In this document: positions 25,701-35,216 of the stretch, in pieces | How positions within the stretch are numbered: the stretch's first letter is position 1 | Layout of the letters: every line of letters begins with the position of its first letter | Source of the DNA: an uncultured Luminiphilus sp. | GTDB lineage: Bacteria > Pseudomonadota > Gammaproteobacteria > Pseudomonadales > Halieaceae | DNA: 50,012 nucleotides | Reading direction: 5' to 3' | Assembly (NCBI GenBank): GCA_938084055.1 | Contig: CALKDK010000017.1 | Coordinates: forward strand, 1-50,012 | Program-made: the position numbers and the translations under genes | Notes under the pieces: model-generated | The model's input: only the letters and a program-made list of their open reading frames with translations | Database searches by the model: none | What the model was told of the DNA's origin: nothing

Positions 25701-26172
25701 TGTCCACGGCGCGATAACCATTGAGGGTGAGGTTCTTGATCAGGGTATTGCTGTCGAGTGCCTGGCCAATGTCGAGGGCGAGACTGTTCCCGGCAACGTA
25801 GTGCACCGGTGGACTGCGCTGCATCAACGTGGTGATGGGTACGAGGAGTACCCCCGAGGCCATGGTTGGGAGCCGATGAAACGCGTTCAATCGCTCCGAA
25901 ATGATGTCCTGGTGGGGAGAAAAATTGTCGTATGGCAACGTTTCCCAGTCGGGCAGCGTCAGTACCTCCAATGGGCCGTTGCAAAACAGGGGCAGCTCCC
26001 GTTCCAGTGTGGCGGCGACGGCCGAACTGGGGACAACCACCACCAGTAGCGCGTCATCCCTGACGAGTTCGGCGACCGCCAGTGCGCTCGCGGCACCCGG
26101 ACAGGGTCCGACGGCTGTTCTTGACCCACGTTTGGTTGGCCAGGGTGTGTCAGCGATAAGTTGGGCAAACAT
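22720..26172 (-). CDS. mfd: Transcription-repair coupling factor Mfd
   Basis: This 1150-residue DNA translocase removes RNA polymerase stalled at lesions and recruits UvrA. In order it has a UvrB-like N-terminal region (about 1-350), the RNA-polymerase-interacting CarD-like domain (about 480-560, with GVPVVHLQHGVGRYMGLQSL), a RecG-like helicase core with Walker A GDVGFGKTEVA near residue 630 and the DEEH box near 730 (VIDEEHRFGV), the TRG region, and the C-terminal D7 domain (about 990-1150). Length matches E. coli Mfd. It is divergent from the GAPDH gene, and csiV follows it. Confidence 0.98.
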   Translation of the reverse strand: MFAQLIADTPWPTKRGSRTAVGPCPGAASALAVAELVRDDALLVVVVPSSAVAATLERELPLFCNGPLEVLTLPDWETLPYDNFSPHQDIISERLNAFHRLPTMASGVLLVPITTLMQRSPPVHYVAGNSLALDIGQALDSNTLIKNLTLNGYRAVDTVYEHGEYAVRGSLLDIFPMGSHLPYRIDLFDAEIESLRTFDPETQRTIEKVDAVRLLPAREFPLSEDALRRFKLNWYRQFDGDPEACPLFREICAGRVPGGAEYFLPLFFDECGNVFDYLPDHARLVTIGDHYSAARQFWGEITSRYTEYGIDPRRPLLPPATVFIPVEELYAEFGRYAVLELRSEADAPVHVHTDFLPPPRLQDTNPASTAIDRLGEFVRGHRGPVLLCAESPGRREVLLEGLDEAGLKPEPATSWPDFLSRGSTLGITVAPVDRGLYRGPAKATLLVENQIFGERVAQRRRRQTVEETSADAIVRDLTELRPGVPVVHLQHGVGRYMGLQSLKIDGADAEFLLLVYADDDKLYVPVGSLHLIARYTGADPDTAPLHRLGSEQWEKARRRAREKANDVAAQLLEVYARREAREGFKCELNDSLWQRFSEQFPFEETPDQRVAIEAVRDDMCAPKVMDRLVCGDVGFGKTEVAMRATFIAIQNAKQVAILVPTTLLAQQHFNSFRDRFADWPVNIKVVSRFQKNSDIEKIQAEVASGAVDLLIGTHKLLQSTFKFEDLGLLVIDEEHRFGVKQKEAIKALRAQVDILTMTATPIPRTLNMALGGLRDLSIIATPPAKRLSIKTFIREHSIALVKEAILRETLRGGQVYYLHNEVKTIEETAARLRELLPNLSVGVGHGQLREVELERVMSDFYHMRHHILVCSTIIETGIDIPNANTIIINRADKFGLAQLHQLRGRVGRSHHQAYAYLLCPPRTSMTSDAEKRLEAIEAAGELGAGYLLATHDLEIRGAGELLGDEQSGQIHSVGFGLYLDMLNSAVRALKRGEIPDIDSPLETGTEVKLHVPALIPEDYLPDITSRLVLYKRIAAADSQEALREIQVEMIDRFGLLSEPIKNLFTQAVLRVRAQRLGIAEIEASHDGGSIVFTDQTQVEPLTLVTLVQGDPTTFSLAGSNKLRFSTDLPGLDQRREFVGQLLVTLGRDRL

Positions 26173-26254
26173 CGATGATCCGCAGAAGTAGGGGCTTTTA
26201 GTGAACGTTTTAAACCATCGGCCCGAATGGCGGGGCCTGAATACTGTCTATGGC

Positions 26255-26284
26255 TTGCGACCCGAGGGGGGTTAATCGGATAAT
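26255..26284 (+). promoter_or_regulatory. Likely promoter of the GAPDH gene
   Basis: TTGCGA (26255-26260) and GATAAT (26279-26284) have an 18-base spacer. The start would fall near 26291, leaving a leader of about 37 bases with CAGGAGC as ribosome-binding site before GTG 26328. Confidence 0.55.
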
Positions 26285-26327
26285 AACCCATTACTCACCA
26301 GCTTTTTCCCATATTCAGGAGCACACT

Positions 26328-27812
26328 GTGACCGATCAGCGCAAACGCGAGCGCCCAGCCGACTATTTTTCTGACTGGAAGGAGCGAGAAGCACTCGCTG
26401 AGGCCATGATTCCCCAGGTGGGGGCAATGGCCAGGGAGCGCAATGTCAAATGTTACATCTACGGACATTCGCTGGTGAACCAGTCGGTACTGGATATCAT
26501 GAAAACCCACCGCTACGTCCGCCAGATGGAACACAACGAGCTGTCGGAGTTTGAAACTGCACCGGTTTTAAATGCCATGCGTGAGATGCCGCTGGGCCCC
26601 AGTCACATCGACGTCGGTCGTCTTGCGGTTGAATTTTACGACAAGGGGCAGGGCGAAGGCCTGTCGCTCGAGGACTACGTGGCGCGACAGCTTGGCTTTC
26701 TCGTCAACTCCACTGAGCGCCCGGTAGATAAACCCGTCGACGTGGTGCTTTACGGCTTTGGCCGGATAGGCCGACTCATGGCACGGATTCTCATCAACAA
26801 GACGGACGGCGGGGAGAACCTGAGATTGCGGGCCATCGTGGTTCGCCAGGGCGGCGCCCCCAATGACCTGGTCAAACGCGCCAGCCTGCTGCGTCGGGAT
26901 TCGGTGCACGGTGCTTTCCGGGGCACTATAAGAGTTGACGAAGATCGCCAGTCGTTCGTCGCCAACGGTAATGAGGTCAAGGTCATTTACGCCGATAAAC
27001 CCGAGGACGTGGATTACACCGCTTACGGGATCAATGATTGCATTGTTGTTGACAACACGGGGGTTTGGCGTGACGAGGAGAGCTTGTCCAGGCATTTGCA
27101 GGGCAAAGGCGTCGCCAAGGTCATCCTCACGGCTCCGGGAAAGGGCAATCTCAAAAATATTGTCGCGGGCATCAACGACCGTGAACTGGTACCGGAGGAT
27201 CGTCTTGTTTCAGCCGCGTCCTGCACCACCAATGCCATTGTGCCGCCGCTCAAGGCCATTGACGATGAATACGGCATTGTCAGCGGGCATGTTGAGACGG
27301 TGCACGCCTACACCAATGACCAAAATCTGATCGACAATTATCACAAAGCGGACCGGCGGGGTCGCTCTGCACCGCTCAACATGGTGATTACCGAAACAGG
27401 CGCTGCAAAGGCCGTAGCCAAGGTTTTACCGCAGATGGCCGGCAAGCTGACCGGCAATGCCATTCGCGTGCCCACGCCCAATGTTTCCATGGCAATACTC
27501 AACCTTACCCTCGCCAAGGAAACCACGGTAGAGGCGCTCAATGAATTCATGCGTTCGACTGCACTGCACTCGAATATGCGCAAACAGATCGACTTCTCTG
27601 CATCACCCGAGGTAGTTTCTTCTGATTTCGTAGGGTCGCGATCGGCCTGTGTTTTTGACGCCCAGGCCACCATCGTCAATGGCACCCAGGCGGTCTGCTA
27701 TCTCTGGTACGACAATGAATACGGCTACAGCTGCCAGGTTTACCGGATTCTGGAAAAAATGGCAGGTATTCGATACCTGACCTACCCCGAGGGCAACACA
27801 GGAACACTCTGA
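26328..27812 (+). CDS. gap: Glyceraldehyde-3-phosphate dehydrogenase, long form
   Basis: This 494-residue enzyme oxidises glyceraldehyde 3-phosphate with NAD(P) and phosphate to 1,3-bisphosphoglycerate. The catalytic domain starts near residue 125 with VVLYGFGRIGRLMARIL (Rossmann motif). Cys299 in SAASCTTNAIVPP is the nucleophile, and the C-terminal part has WYDNEYGYSCQVYRI. An extra N-terminal domain of about 120 residues (MTDQRKRERPADYFSDWKE) sets it apart from the standard 330-residue GapA. This long form is known beside mfd in pseudomonads and relatives. GTG 26328 is chosen for its CAGGAGC site. The direction of use (glycolysis or gluconeogenesis) is not evident. Confidence 0.92.
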   Translation: MTDQRKRERPADYFSDWKEREALAEAMIPQVGAMARERNVKCYIYGHSLVNQSVLDIMKTHRYVRQMEHNELSEFETAPVLNAMREMPLGPSHIDVGRLAVEFYDKGQGEGLSLEDYVARQLGFLVNSTERPVDKPVDVVLYGFGRIGRLMARILINKTDGGENLRLRAIVVRQGGAPNDLVKRASLLRRDSVHGAFRGTIRVDEDRQSFVANGNEVKVIYADKPEDVDYTAYGINDCIVVDNTGVWRDEESLSRHLQGKGVAKVILTAPGKGNLKNIVAGINDRELVPEDRLVSAASCTTNAIVPPLKAIDDEYGIVSGHVETVHAYTNDQNLIDNYHKADRRGRSAPLNMVITETGAAKAVAKVLPQMAGKLTGNAIRVPTPNVSMAILNLTLAKETTVEALNEFMRSTALHSNMRKQIDFSASPEVVSSDFVGSRSACVFDAQATIVNGTQAVCYLWYDNEYGYSCQVYRILEKMAGIRYLTYPEGNTGTL

Positions 27813-28052
27813 GGTGTCTTGGAGTTTGGGGGTTACCTCCGGTACACTTGCGTCCGCCGACGGACCCGCAATCCGCTGGGGTCGGTCACCACTGATAGGT
27901 TTATCGGGTCGCGCAAGGCGGCTTTAACGTGAGGTTGGGCTTGGGGGAGGCCAGCCAGCACGTGACACTCCGTGGTGTTCAGAGTCAACTTTCTCCCTGA
28001 AGCATTTGCCCGGTGGGCAGCTGCACACGAGTAGGTAAAATCGGAAGCGCAC
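27813..28052 (+). other. 240-base gap upstream of nqrA with possible stem-loops
   Basis: No gene is seen here. A stem-loop can form at 27848-27871 (TTGCG-TCCG with CGGA-CGCAA, two bulged bases, CCGA loop). A smaller GATA/TATC hairpin lies in CTGATAGGTTTATCGG just after 27890. A TAAAAT box lies at about 28035-28040, 12 bases before nqrA, without a clear -35 at normal spacing. I recognise no riboswitch class. Confidence 0.35.
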
Positions 28053-29402
28053 ATGATCAAAATTCGACGCGGTATTGATATCCCTCTGGCGGGTGCGCCG
28101 GAACCGCAGCATATTGATGTTTCACCGGCGAGCCGAAACGTAGCTCTTATTGGGCCAGATTACGTGGGGATGAAGCCCACGATGACGGTCGCTGAGGGCG
28201 ATATCGTACGTAAAGGACAGAGCGTCTTTGCCGACAAAAAGACGGACGGCGTGCAATACACGGCGCCTGCGTCGGGTCGGGTTGTCGCGGTTAATCGAGG
28301 CGCGCGACGCGTATTCCAGTCTTTGGTGGTGGAAGTCGATGACGCGGCAGCCGCGGTTGATTTTGGTGCCCACAGCGCCTCAGCGGCCCGGGCCCTTGAG
28401 GCAGCTGAGATACGTGACACACTCATAAACAGCGGTCAGTGGACGGCATTGCGTGCACGTCCCTATGGCAAGGTCGCCGACCCCCAGACCCGGCCCTCGG
28501 GGTTATTCATAACGGCCATCGACACACACCCGCTGGCGCCTGACCCCGCGCGGGTAATATCGGAACAGGCAGAGGCCTTTACGCTGGGGCAGGACCTGCT
28601 GGCCTCCCTGGTTGATTGCCCCGTTTATCTCTGCACGGCCCCGGACAGTGGTATAGCCCGCGGCGAGCATGCCGGGATCAAACATGTAGAATTTTCCGGG
28701 CCACATCCGGCCGGTCTTGCGGGCACACACATTCATTTCCTCATGGGCGCGTCGCTCAATAGAGTCGCATGGACTATCGGTTACCAGGACGTCATTGCGG
28801 TTGGGCAGCTGTTCCTTACCGGTGAGCTTTATACCGACCGGGTGGTCGCCCTCGCGGGTCCCCAGGTGGAGCGCCCGCGTCTGCTGCGCACCCGCTTGGG
28901 GGCTGATCTTCAAGCGCTGACGGCAGGTGAGTTGGCATCGGGCGAAACCCGAATTCTCTCCGGTTCCGTCCTCGGTGGGCGTGCGGTGCAGTCGGATACA
29001 GCCTATCTGGGCAGGTTCCATAATCAGGTCACGGCCCTCGCCGAGGGGCGCGAGCGCGCATTTCTGGGCTGGTTGTCCCCCGGGATGGCCAAGCATTCAG
29101 TGATGGGCATTTACTTGTCCAACTGGCTGGGGATGAAGCCCAGCGCCATGACGACCAACACCAACGGATCGGAGCGGGCCATGGTGCCAGTGGGCAATTA
29201 TGAGCGGGTGATGCCACTGGATATCCTGCCCACCCAGCTGCTGCGCGCCCTGCTGGTGGGAGACACCGAGACGGCACAGGCATTGGGTTGCCTGGAGCTG
29301 GATGAAGAAGACCTGGCGCTCTGTACCTATGTCTGCCCGGGAAAATACGAGTACGGACCTATTTTGCGCGAAAACCTGACGCGCATAGAGAAGGAGGGAT
29401 AA
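28053..29402 (+). CDS. nqrA: Na+-translocating NADH:quinone reductase subunit A
   Basis: This 449-residue peripheral subunit of the six-subunit sodium pump oxidises NADH, reduces ubiquinone and exports Na+. It begins [18 protein letters not shown] with the family's biotinyl-like fold ([35 protein letters not shown] is the matching stretch, positions about 42-75) and ends in the Cys-containing [17 protein letters not shown]. It is soluble and sits on the cytoplasmic face. It is the first gene of nqrABCDEF; nqrB follows after three bases behind an AGGAGG site. Length is normal. Confidence 0.97.
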   Translation: MIKIRRGIDIPLAGAPEPQHIDVSPASRNVALIGPDYVGMKPTMTVAEGDIVRKGQSVFADKKTDGVQYTAPASGRVVAVNRGARRVFQSLVVEVDDAAAAVDFGAHSASAARALEAAEIRDTLINSGQWTALRARPYGKVADPQTRPSGLFITAIDTHPLAPDPARVISEQAEAFTLGQDLLASLVDCPVYLCTAPDSGIARGEHAGIKHVEFSGPHPAGLAGTHIHFLMGASLNRVAWTIGYQDVIAVGQLFLTGELYTDRVVALAGPQVERPRLLRTRLGADLQALTAGELASGETRILSGSVLGGRAVQSDTAYLGRFHNQVTALAEGRERAFLGWLSPGMAKHSVMGIYLSNWLGMKPSAMTTNTNGSERAMVPVGNYERVMPLDILPTQLLRALLVGDTETAQALGCLELDEEDLALCTYVCPGKYEYGPILRENLTRIEKEG

Positions 29403-29405
29403 CAC

Positions 29406-30608
29406 ATGGGGTTGCGCAGTACTCTCGATAATATCGAGCCCCACTTCAAGCCAGGGGGACGCTACGAGAAGTGGTACGCCCTCTACGAGGCCGTTGACAC
29501 CATTTTTTATTCACCCAACCACGTCACCCGCTCCTCCGCCCACGTGCGCGATGGCGTTGACCTGAAGCGGATCATGATTACCGTTTGGCTGGCTACCTTT
29601 CCTGCCATGTTCTACGGCATGTGGAATTTGGGCTACCAGGCTACCGGTGCGATGTCCGGCCTGGGTATAGAGGCGATAGAGGGATGGCGTGGGACGATCA
29701 TGGCAGCAGTTGGGGGCTACGACGCCGCCAGCTTGTGGCACTGCTTCCTGTTTGGCGCTCTGCACTTTCTACCGCTTTATCTCGTCACTTTCATCGTCGG
29801 CGGCTTCTGGGAAGTGCTGTTTGCCATGAAGCGAGGTCATGAGGTCAACGAGGGCTTTTTTGTCACCTCCGTACTCTTCGCGCTAACCCTGCCGCCGGAC
29901 TTGCCCCTGTGGCAGGCCGCTATGGGCATTAGCTTTGGGGTTGTCATTGGCAAAGAGGTGTTTGGCGGTACAGGTAAAAATTTCCTCAATCCTGCGCTGA
30001 CGGGGCGTGCCTTTATCTACTTTGCTTACCCTGCGCAACTGTCCGGGGATGCCGTCTGGACGGCGGTGGATGGCTACAGCGGTGCTACGCCGCTCGGTAT
30101 TGTCGCCGCTGAAGGTATGCCGGGTTTAACTGGCGCAGTGTCATGGATGGATGCCTTCATAGGGAATATCCCGGGCTCAATAGGTGAGACTTCCACCCTG
30201 ATGGTCATGATCGGCGGGGCGATCCTCCTCATCACCCGTATTGCGTCATGGCGTGTTGTCGCAGGCTGCTTTGCCGGCATGGTCGCGTTCTCTACCCTGC
30301 TCAATGCCATAGGATCAGACAGCAATCCGGCCTTTGCCATGCCGTGGTATTGGCACATGGTCGTGGGCAGCTTTGCTTTTGGGGCTTTTTTCATGGCGAC
30401 GGACCCCGTGTCTGCAGCGATGACCGACAGGGGTCGTTGGGCATATGGCATCTTGATTGGTGTCATGTGTGTGCTGATCAGGGTAGTGAACCCAGCGTTT
30501 CCGGAGGGCATGATGCTCGCCATCCTGTTCGCCAATTTATTCGCCCCACTTTTTGATCACTTTGCGATTCAGGCCAATATCAAGAGGAGACTCGCCCGTG
30601 TCCAGTAA
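29406..30608 (+). CDS. nqrB: Na+-translocating NADH:quinone reductase subunit B
   Basis: This 400-residue integral membrane subunit with about ten spans carries covalently bound FMN and riboflavin and contributes to the Na+ path and the quinone site. The flavin attachment motif SGAT is at Thr228 in [10 protein letters not shown]. The N-terminus [18 protein letters not shown] is characteristic. FMN is attached by the ApbE flavin transferase, whose gene lies in this same cluster. The end overlaps the start of nqrC by eleven bases. Confidence 0.97.
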   Translation: MGLRSTLDNIEPHFKPGGRYEKWYALYEAVDTIFYSPNHVTRSSAHVRDGVDLKRIMITVWLATFPAMFYGMWNLGYQATGAMSGLGIEAIEGWRGTIMAAVGGYDAASLWHCFLFGALHFLPLYLVTFIVGGFWEVLFAMKRGHEVNEGFFVTSVLFALTLPPDLPLWQAAMGISFGVVIGKEVFGGTGKNFLNPALTGRAFIYFAYPAQLSGDAVWTAVDGYSGATPLGIVAAEGMPGLTGAVSWMDAFIGNIPGSIGETSTLMVMIGGAILLITRIASWRVVAGCFAGMVAFSTLLNAIGSDSNPAFAMPWYWHMVVGSFAFGAFFMATDPVSAAMTDRGRWAYGILIGVMCVLIRVVNPAFPEGMMLAILFANLFAPLFDHFAIQANIKRRLARVQ

Positions 30609-31374
30609 CAAGGAAAGTCTCGGTCGCGTTGTCTCGGTTGCGCTTGCCCTCTGCGTAGTGTGTTCCGTGGTGGTGTCTGGCGCCGCGGTTGTGCTCAAGC
30701 CCACTCAGGAGATCAACAAAACGAGGGACCTCAAACGCAATATTCTCATGGCGGCCGGGTTGTACAACGCGGAGCTCACCATAGAAGAGCAGTTTGAGCG
30801 GGTTGACGCCCGCGTAGTGGATATAACCACCGGCGAGTATGCCACTGATATCGACCCGGCAGGCTTTGACCAACGGGCCGCGGCCAAGAATCCCGCAACA
30901 TCACTATCGCTGGATGGCGACGCGGATATTGCCAACATCATAAGGCAGTCACGGTACGCCATGGTCTATCTGGTCAACGATGATCGGGGTGCTCTGGATA
31001 AGGTGATCCTGCCTGTGCATGGGTATGGCTTGTGGTCGACCTTATACGGGTTTATTGCCCTCGAGTCTGATGCCAACACCATCGCCGGTCTGGGCTTTTA
31101 TGAGCACGGTGAAACGCCGGGATTGGGGGGCGAGGTCGATAATCCCCGGTGGAAAAATTTATGGCAGGGTAAGAAGGTTTACCGAGACGGCGCGGTGGCC
31201 ATCACCGTGAAGAAGGGCAGCGTTGATCCCCGAGCGGACGACGCGGCCTGGGAGGTCGACGGTTTATCGGGCGCAACCCTGACCAGCAGGGGGGTCAGCA
31301 ACCTGGTTCAGTATTGGTTGGGCGACGGTGGCTTTGAGCCGTATCTGCGCAATCTGCGCGAGGGAGACGCATAA
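30598..31374 (+). CDS. nqrC: Na+-translocating NADH:quinone reductase subunit C
   Basis: This 258-residue subunit has one N-terminal membrane anchor ([20 protein letters not shown]) and a periplasmic FMN domain. FMN is bound covalently at Thr227 in [15 protein letters not shown] 30598 is chosen as start because AAGAGGAG at 30582-30589 lies just upstream and the protein then begins [10 protein letters not shown], as expected for the family; the longer reading from 30553 only crosses the end of nqrB. The stop overlaps the nqrD start (TAATG). Confidence 0.96.
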   Translation: MSSNKESLGRVVSVALALCVVCSVVVSGAAVVLKPTQEINKTRDLKRNILMAAGLYNAELTIEEQFERVDARVVDITTGEYATDIDPAGFDQRAAAKNPATSLSLDGDADIANIIRQSRYAMVYLVNDDRGALDKVILPVHGYGLWSTLYGFIALESDANTIAGLGFYEHGETPGLGGEVDNPRWKNLWQGKKVYRDGAVAITVKKGSVDPRADDAAWEVDGLSGATLTSRGVSNLVQYWLGDGGFEPYLRNLREGDA

Positions 31375-32033
31375 TGGCTATCAAAGACACCCTATTTCGT
31401 CCTGTATTCCGGGACAACCCCATTGCCTTGCAAATTCTTGGGATTTGCTCGGCACTGGCCGTAACCTCGTCAATGAAGGTGAGTCTCGTCATGGCGATAG
31501 CCCTGACTCTCGTGACAGCCTTTTCAAGCTTTTTCATTTCTGCAATACGACATTACATACCCTCGAGCATCCGGATTATCGTACAGATGACCATTATTGC
31601 CTCGCTGGTGATCGTCGTTGATCAGGTGCTCAAGGCGGTGGCCTATGACATCTCCAAGCAGCTGTCGGTTTTCGTTGGACTGATCATCACCAACTGTATT
31701 GTGATGGGGCGGGCGGAGGCCTACGCGATGAAGAATCCACCCGTGCCCAGCTTCCTCGACGGGTTCGGTAATGGCCTGGGTTACTCCTTTGTGCTGCTGG
31801 CGGTCGCCTTTGTTCGTGAACTGTTTGGGTCAGGGAAGTTGTTTGGCGTCGAAATCCTGCCCCTGGTCACCGAGGGAGGATGGTACGCCCCGAACGGGTT
31901 GCTGCTGTTACCCCCAAGCGCTTTCTTCCTCATTGGCCTTTTGATCTGGGTAATCCGTAGCTGGCAGAAAGATCAGGTGGAGGAGCCGGAGTTTCGTATT
32001 GCCAAGCATACGGCTATGGAGGAGAGCGCGTAA
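31374..32033 (+). CDS. nqrD: Na+-translocating NADH:quinone reductase subunit D
   Basis: This 219-residue membrane subunit has about six spans. NqrD and NqrE are inverted-topology homologues that together hold an iron centre between them inside the membrane. The motif [20 protein letters not shown] carries the conserved cysteine of that site. The start ATG overlaps the nqrC stop and the stop overlaps the nqrE start, so translation is coupled. Confidence 0.96.
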   Translation: MAIKDTLFRPVFRDNPIALQILGICSALAVTSSMKVSLVMAIALTLVTAFSSFFISAIRHYIPSSIRIIVQMTIIASLVIVVDQVLKAVAYDISKQLSVFVGLIITNCIVMGRAEAYAMKNPPVPSFLDGFGNGLGYSFVLLAVAFVRELFGSGKLFGVEILPLVTEGGWYAPNGLLLLPPSAFFLIGLLIWVIRSWQKDQVEEPEFRIAKHTAMEESA

Positions 32034-32641
32034 TGGAGCACTATCTGAGCTTGTTTGTACGGGCTGTTTTCATAGAGAACATGGCCCTGTCTTTTTTCCT
32101 TGGGATGTGCACCTTCCTCGCCGTGTCAAAAAAAATCCAGGCAGCGTTCGGCCTTGGCGTTGCGGTGGTGGTGGTACTGACAATAACGGTGCCGGTGAAC
32201 AACCTCATCTACCAGTATTTGCTGGCCGATGGTGCCCTGGCATGGGCGGGCTTGCCCGATGTTGATCTCAGTTTTCTGGGCCTGTTGAGTTATATCGGCG
32301 TGATTGCCGCTTTGGTACAGATTCTTGAAATGTTCCTGGACCGTTACGTTCCCGCACTGTATTCAGCCCTGGGGGTTTTTCTGCCCTTGATTACAGTCAA
32401 TTGCGCAATTCTCGGGGCGTCTCTGCTGATGGTGGAGCGGGATTACACCTTCGGAGAGAGTGCTGTCTTTGGTGCTGGCGCAGGCGTGGGCTGGGCCCTG
32501 GCTATCGTAGCCCTAGCAGGTATTCGGGAAAAGCTTAAGTACAGCGATGTGCCCGATGGGTTGCAGGGGTTGGGCATAACCTTTATCACCGTAGGACTGA
32601 TGTCGCTGGGCTTCATGTCCTTCGGTGGCATTGATATCTGA
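32033..32641 (+). CDS. nqrE: Na+-translocating NADH:quinone reductase subunit E
   Basis: This 202-residue membrane subunit has six spans and is related to Nqr[21 protein letters not shown] holds the conserved cysteine of the intramembrane iron site, and [19 protein letters not shown] carries the second. The start is coupled to nqrD (TAATG). A 32-base gap precedes nqrF. Confidence 0.96.
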   Translation: MEHYLSLFVRAVFIENMALSFFLGMCTFLAVSKKIQAAFGLGVAVVVVLTITVPVNNLIYQYLLADGALAWAGLPDVDLSFLGLLSYIGVIAALVQILEMFLDRYVPALYSALGVFLPLITVNCAILGASLLMVERDYTFGESAVFGAGAGVGWALAIVALAGIREKLKYSDVPDGLQGLGITFITVGLMSLGFMSFGGIDI

Positions 32642-32673
32642 GCATGCTGGTTAGTGAGAGGAATTAGACCGGA

Positions 32674-33897
32674 ATGGATATGACTATCGTATATGGCGTG
32701 GGTATGTTTACCGCCATTGTATTGGCGCTGGTGATGGTGATTTTGGCAGCGCGGACGCGGTTGGTGAGCTCGGGCAATGTCAGCATAGAGATAAATGGTG
32801 AGAAAACCATAGAGGTGCCGGCGGGGGGCAAGTTGCTCCAGACGCTCGCCGATGCCAACCTTTTTCTTGCCAGTGCCTGCGGTGGTGGGGGAACCTGCGC
32901 TCAGTGTAAATGCCAGGTGAGCGATGGCGGCGGCTCTATGCTGCCCACCGAGGAATCGCACTTTACGCGCCGGGAAGCCCACGATGGCTGGCGGCTATCC
33001 TGTCAAACCCCCGTCAAGCAGGACATGAAAATCCAGATTCCGGAAGAGGTTTTTGGGGTTAAGCAGTGGGAGTGCACCGTAGCATCAAACGACAACGTGG
33101 CGACCTTTATCAAGGAGTTGGTGCTGAAGCTGCCAGAGGGAGAGAGTGTGGATTTCCGGGCTGGCGGTTATGTCCAGCTGGAATGCCCACCCCACTCCTT
33201 GCAATACAGCGACTTTGACGTGGGTGAAGAATACCGTGGTGACTGGGAGCGCTTTGGCTTTTTCAAACTGGCCTCATCCTGTAACGAAACCACAATTCGC
33301 GCCTATTCCATGGCCAACTACCCAGAGGAGAAGGGGGTAGTCAAATTCAATATCCGCATTGCCACGCCGCCGCCGGGTAGTGAGGGTATTCCACCGGGTG
33401 TCATGTCCAGTTGGGCGTTCAACTTGAAGCCGGGTGACAAGGTTACTGTCTACGGCCCCTTCGGCGAGTTTTTTGCCAAGGATACCGAAGCGGAAATGGT
33501 GTTCATTGGCGGTGGTGCGGGAATGGCACCCATGCGCTCCCATCTCTTCGACCAGTTGAAGCGACTCGACTCCAAGCGCAAGATTACGTTCTGGTACGGC
33601 GCGCGCTCGCTGCGAGAGATGTTCTACGTTGAAGACTACGAGGGCCTGCAGGCAGACAATGACAACTTCACATGGCATGTTGCGCTGTCTGATCCCCAGC
33701 CCGAGGACGGTTGGGAAGGGCTGACTGGGTTCATCCACAACGTGCTTTTTGAGCAGTATCTGAAAGCGCACCCGGCACCGGAGGATTGTGAGTACTATAT
33801 GTGCGGTCCGCCCATGATGAATGCCGCGGTGATCAAGATGCTGCTCGACCTGGGTGTCGAACGCGAGAGTATCTTCCTTGATGACTTCGGTGGCTGA
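32674..33897 (+). CDS. nqrF: Na+-translocating NADH:quinone reductase subunit F
   Basis: This 407-residue electron entry subunit oxidises NADH and passes electrons to the membrane subunits. It has one N-terminal span ([20 protein letters not shown]), a ferredoxin domain whose 2Fe-2S ligands are Cys69, Cys75, Cys78 and Cys110 ([12 protein letters not shown] and SCQTP), an FAD domain with RAYSMANYP, and an NADH domain with [15 protein letters not shown] and YYMCGPPMM. The end DDFGG is the family's typical terminus. The last 17 bases overlap the start of apbE. Confidence 0.97.
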   Translation: MDMTIVYGVGMFTAIVLALVMVILAARTRLVSSGNVSIEINGEKTIEVPAGGKLLQTLADANLFLASACGGGGTCAQCKCQVSDGGGSMLPTEESHFTRREAHDGWRLSCQTPVKQDMKIQIPEEVFGVKQWECTVASNDNVATFIKELVLKLPEGESVDFRAGGYVQLECPPHSLQYSDFDVGEEYRGDWERFGFFKLASSCNETTIRAYSMANYPEEKGVVKFNIRIATPPPGSEGIPPGVMSSWAFNLKPGDKVTVYGPFGEFFAKDTEAEMVFIGGGAGMAPMRSHLFDQLKRLDSKRKITFWYGARSLREMFYVEDYEGLQADNDNFTWHVALSDPQPEDGWEGLTGFIHNVLFEQYLKAHPAPEDCEYYMCGPPMMNAAVIKMLLDLGVERESIFLDDFGG

Positions 33898-34939
33898 CGA
33901 TCACGATGGGTTACCCCTGCGACCAGCCCTAGCGCTGGTCGTTTTGCTTTTAGGGTTGGCGGCGTGTTCCAGCGACCCCCAGAGCGTGCGGCTGCAGGGA
34001 CAGGTCTTTGGTACCGGCTGGTCGCTGGTCTATCAGGTTGATGAGGGCATACCGACGCCTGAGGTCGTGGAGGCCGAGGTGTTGGCTGCCTTTGCTGTTG
34101 TTAACGAGAGTATGAATACCTATGACCCCCAGTCGGCTATCAGCCGGTTCAACGCATTACCGGCGGGGGAAGCCATGGAGATGGACTGGGACTTCACCTA
34201 CGTTTTCAACGAGGCCCGGCGACTTACGGAAATAACTGGCGGCGCCTACGATGTAACGGTTTCGCCCCTGATTGATCTGTGGGGCTTCGGGCCTGCAGGC
34301 GCCACGGAGATGCCTTCTGATGCACGTATTGCCGCGGTCCGTGAGCACGTGGGTATGGATCAGTTGGTATGGCAGCCGGGCATCCGTACTCTTGAGAAAC
34401 GCCATGCCCAGGTTGCCGTAGAGCTCTCCTCAATCGCCAAGGGCTATGGGGTGGATCTGGCTGCGGATGCCCTCGATGCGTTGGGGGTACTCAATTTCAT
34501 GCTGGAGGTGGGTGGCGAGTTGCAGCTTCGGGGCAACAGCCCAAGGGGTGACGCCTGGCGCATCGCCGTTGAGCGCCCGGATTTCGGGCAGGGCAATATT
34601 CAGGCGGCCATTGGGGTATCCAATACGGGGGTCGCCACTTCAGGCGACTACAGGAACTTCTTTGAAGAAAACGGCCAGCGCTACTCGCACCTGATTGACC
34701 CCCGCACCGGTTATCCGATCGCCCATGACGTGGTTTCAGTCACGGTTATTCATCCGTCGACAGCGCTGGCAGATGCCTGGGCCACCGCCCTGTGCGTGCT
34801 GGGATCCGCTGCGGCACTGGAAATCGCGGAGCAGCAGGCCCTCGCGGTATATCTGGTGCGCAGGGAGGCAGGTGTCCTTGAGGCGGCCTGGTCCAACGGT
34901 TTCCAATCCTATCTGGTCTCGAGCGACGCATCGGGATAA
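33881..34939 (+). CDS. apbE: FAD:protein FMN transferase (ApbE), lipoprotein
   Basis: This protein of about 352 residues transfers FMN from FAD to the Thr of SGAT motifs, here those of NqrB and NqrC. The N-terminus carries a lipoprotein signal ending [10 protein letters not shown], so it is anchored on the periplasmic side. The core shows [11 protein letters not shown], then [32 protein letters not shown] and the metal-binding [16 protein letters not shown] 33881 is chosen so that the signal peptide has normal length; GTG 33854 would add nine residues. Position directly after nqrF fits its role. Confidence 0.94.
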   Translation: MTSVADDHDGLPLRPALALVVLLLGLAACSSDPQSVRLQGQVFGTGWSLVYQVDEGIPTPEVVEAEVLAAFAVVNESMNTYDPQSAISRFNALPAGEAMEMDWDFTYVFNEARRLTEITGGAYDVTVSPLIDLWGFGPAGATEMPSDARIAAVREHVGMDQLVWQPGIRTLEKRHAQVAVELSSIAKGYGVDLAADALDALGVLNFMLEVGGELQLRGNSPRGDAWRIAVERPDFGQGNIQAAIGVSNTGVATSGDYRNFFEENGQRYSHLIDPRTGYPIAHDVVSVTVIHPSTALADAWATALCVLGSAAALEIAEQQALAVYLVRREAGVLEAAWSNGFQSYLVSSDASG

Positions 34940-34969
34940 AGTGAGCGCCTGCCACAGGGGAGTAGTTAC

Positions 34970-35197
34970 GTGATTTTCTTAGCCACATTTATAGGCTTCG
35001 CCACGATTGTTGCCGCCATGGCGGTGGGTGTGATGGCTGGCCGAGCGCCAATCAGTGGCTCCTGCGGCGGTGTGGGTCGATTGGGTATCGACCAGAAGTG
35101 CGATCTCTGTGGCGGTGATCCCCAGGTTTGTGAGAGCGAGACCCGCACCGTTATGGGTGGCAATACCGAGGTCGGCACCCACGACCCTCGAAACTGA
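34970..35197 (+). CDS. nqrM: Na+-NQR maturation protein NqrM
   Basis: This 75-residue protein has one N-terminal span (IFLATFIGFATIVAAMAVGV) and a cysteine-rich tail: a CGG motif, then CDLCGGDP and a final VC. NqrM (DUF539) is needed to insert the iron centre held by NqrD and NqrE. The start is GTG 34970 with AGGGGAG upstream at 34956-34962. It comes 30 bases after apbE and 19 bases before lolC, so it probably ends the nqr transcript, or the transcript continues into lolCDE. Confidence 0.93.
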   Translation: MIFLATFIGFATIVAAMAVGVMAGRAPISGSCGGVGRLGIDQKCDLCGGDPQVCESETRTVMGGNTEVGTHDPRN

Positions 35198-35216
35198 TTT
35201 CATCGGGTGGGTGGGG

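Noticed and set aside
27813-27845. GAGGT/ACCTC inverted repeat after the GAPDH gene as a terminator
   Set aside because: The loop is about 20 bases and no T-tract follows.
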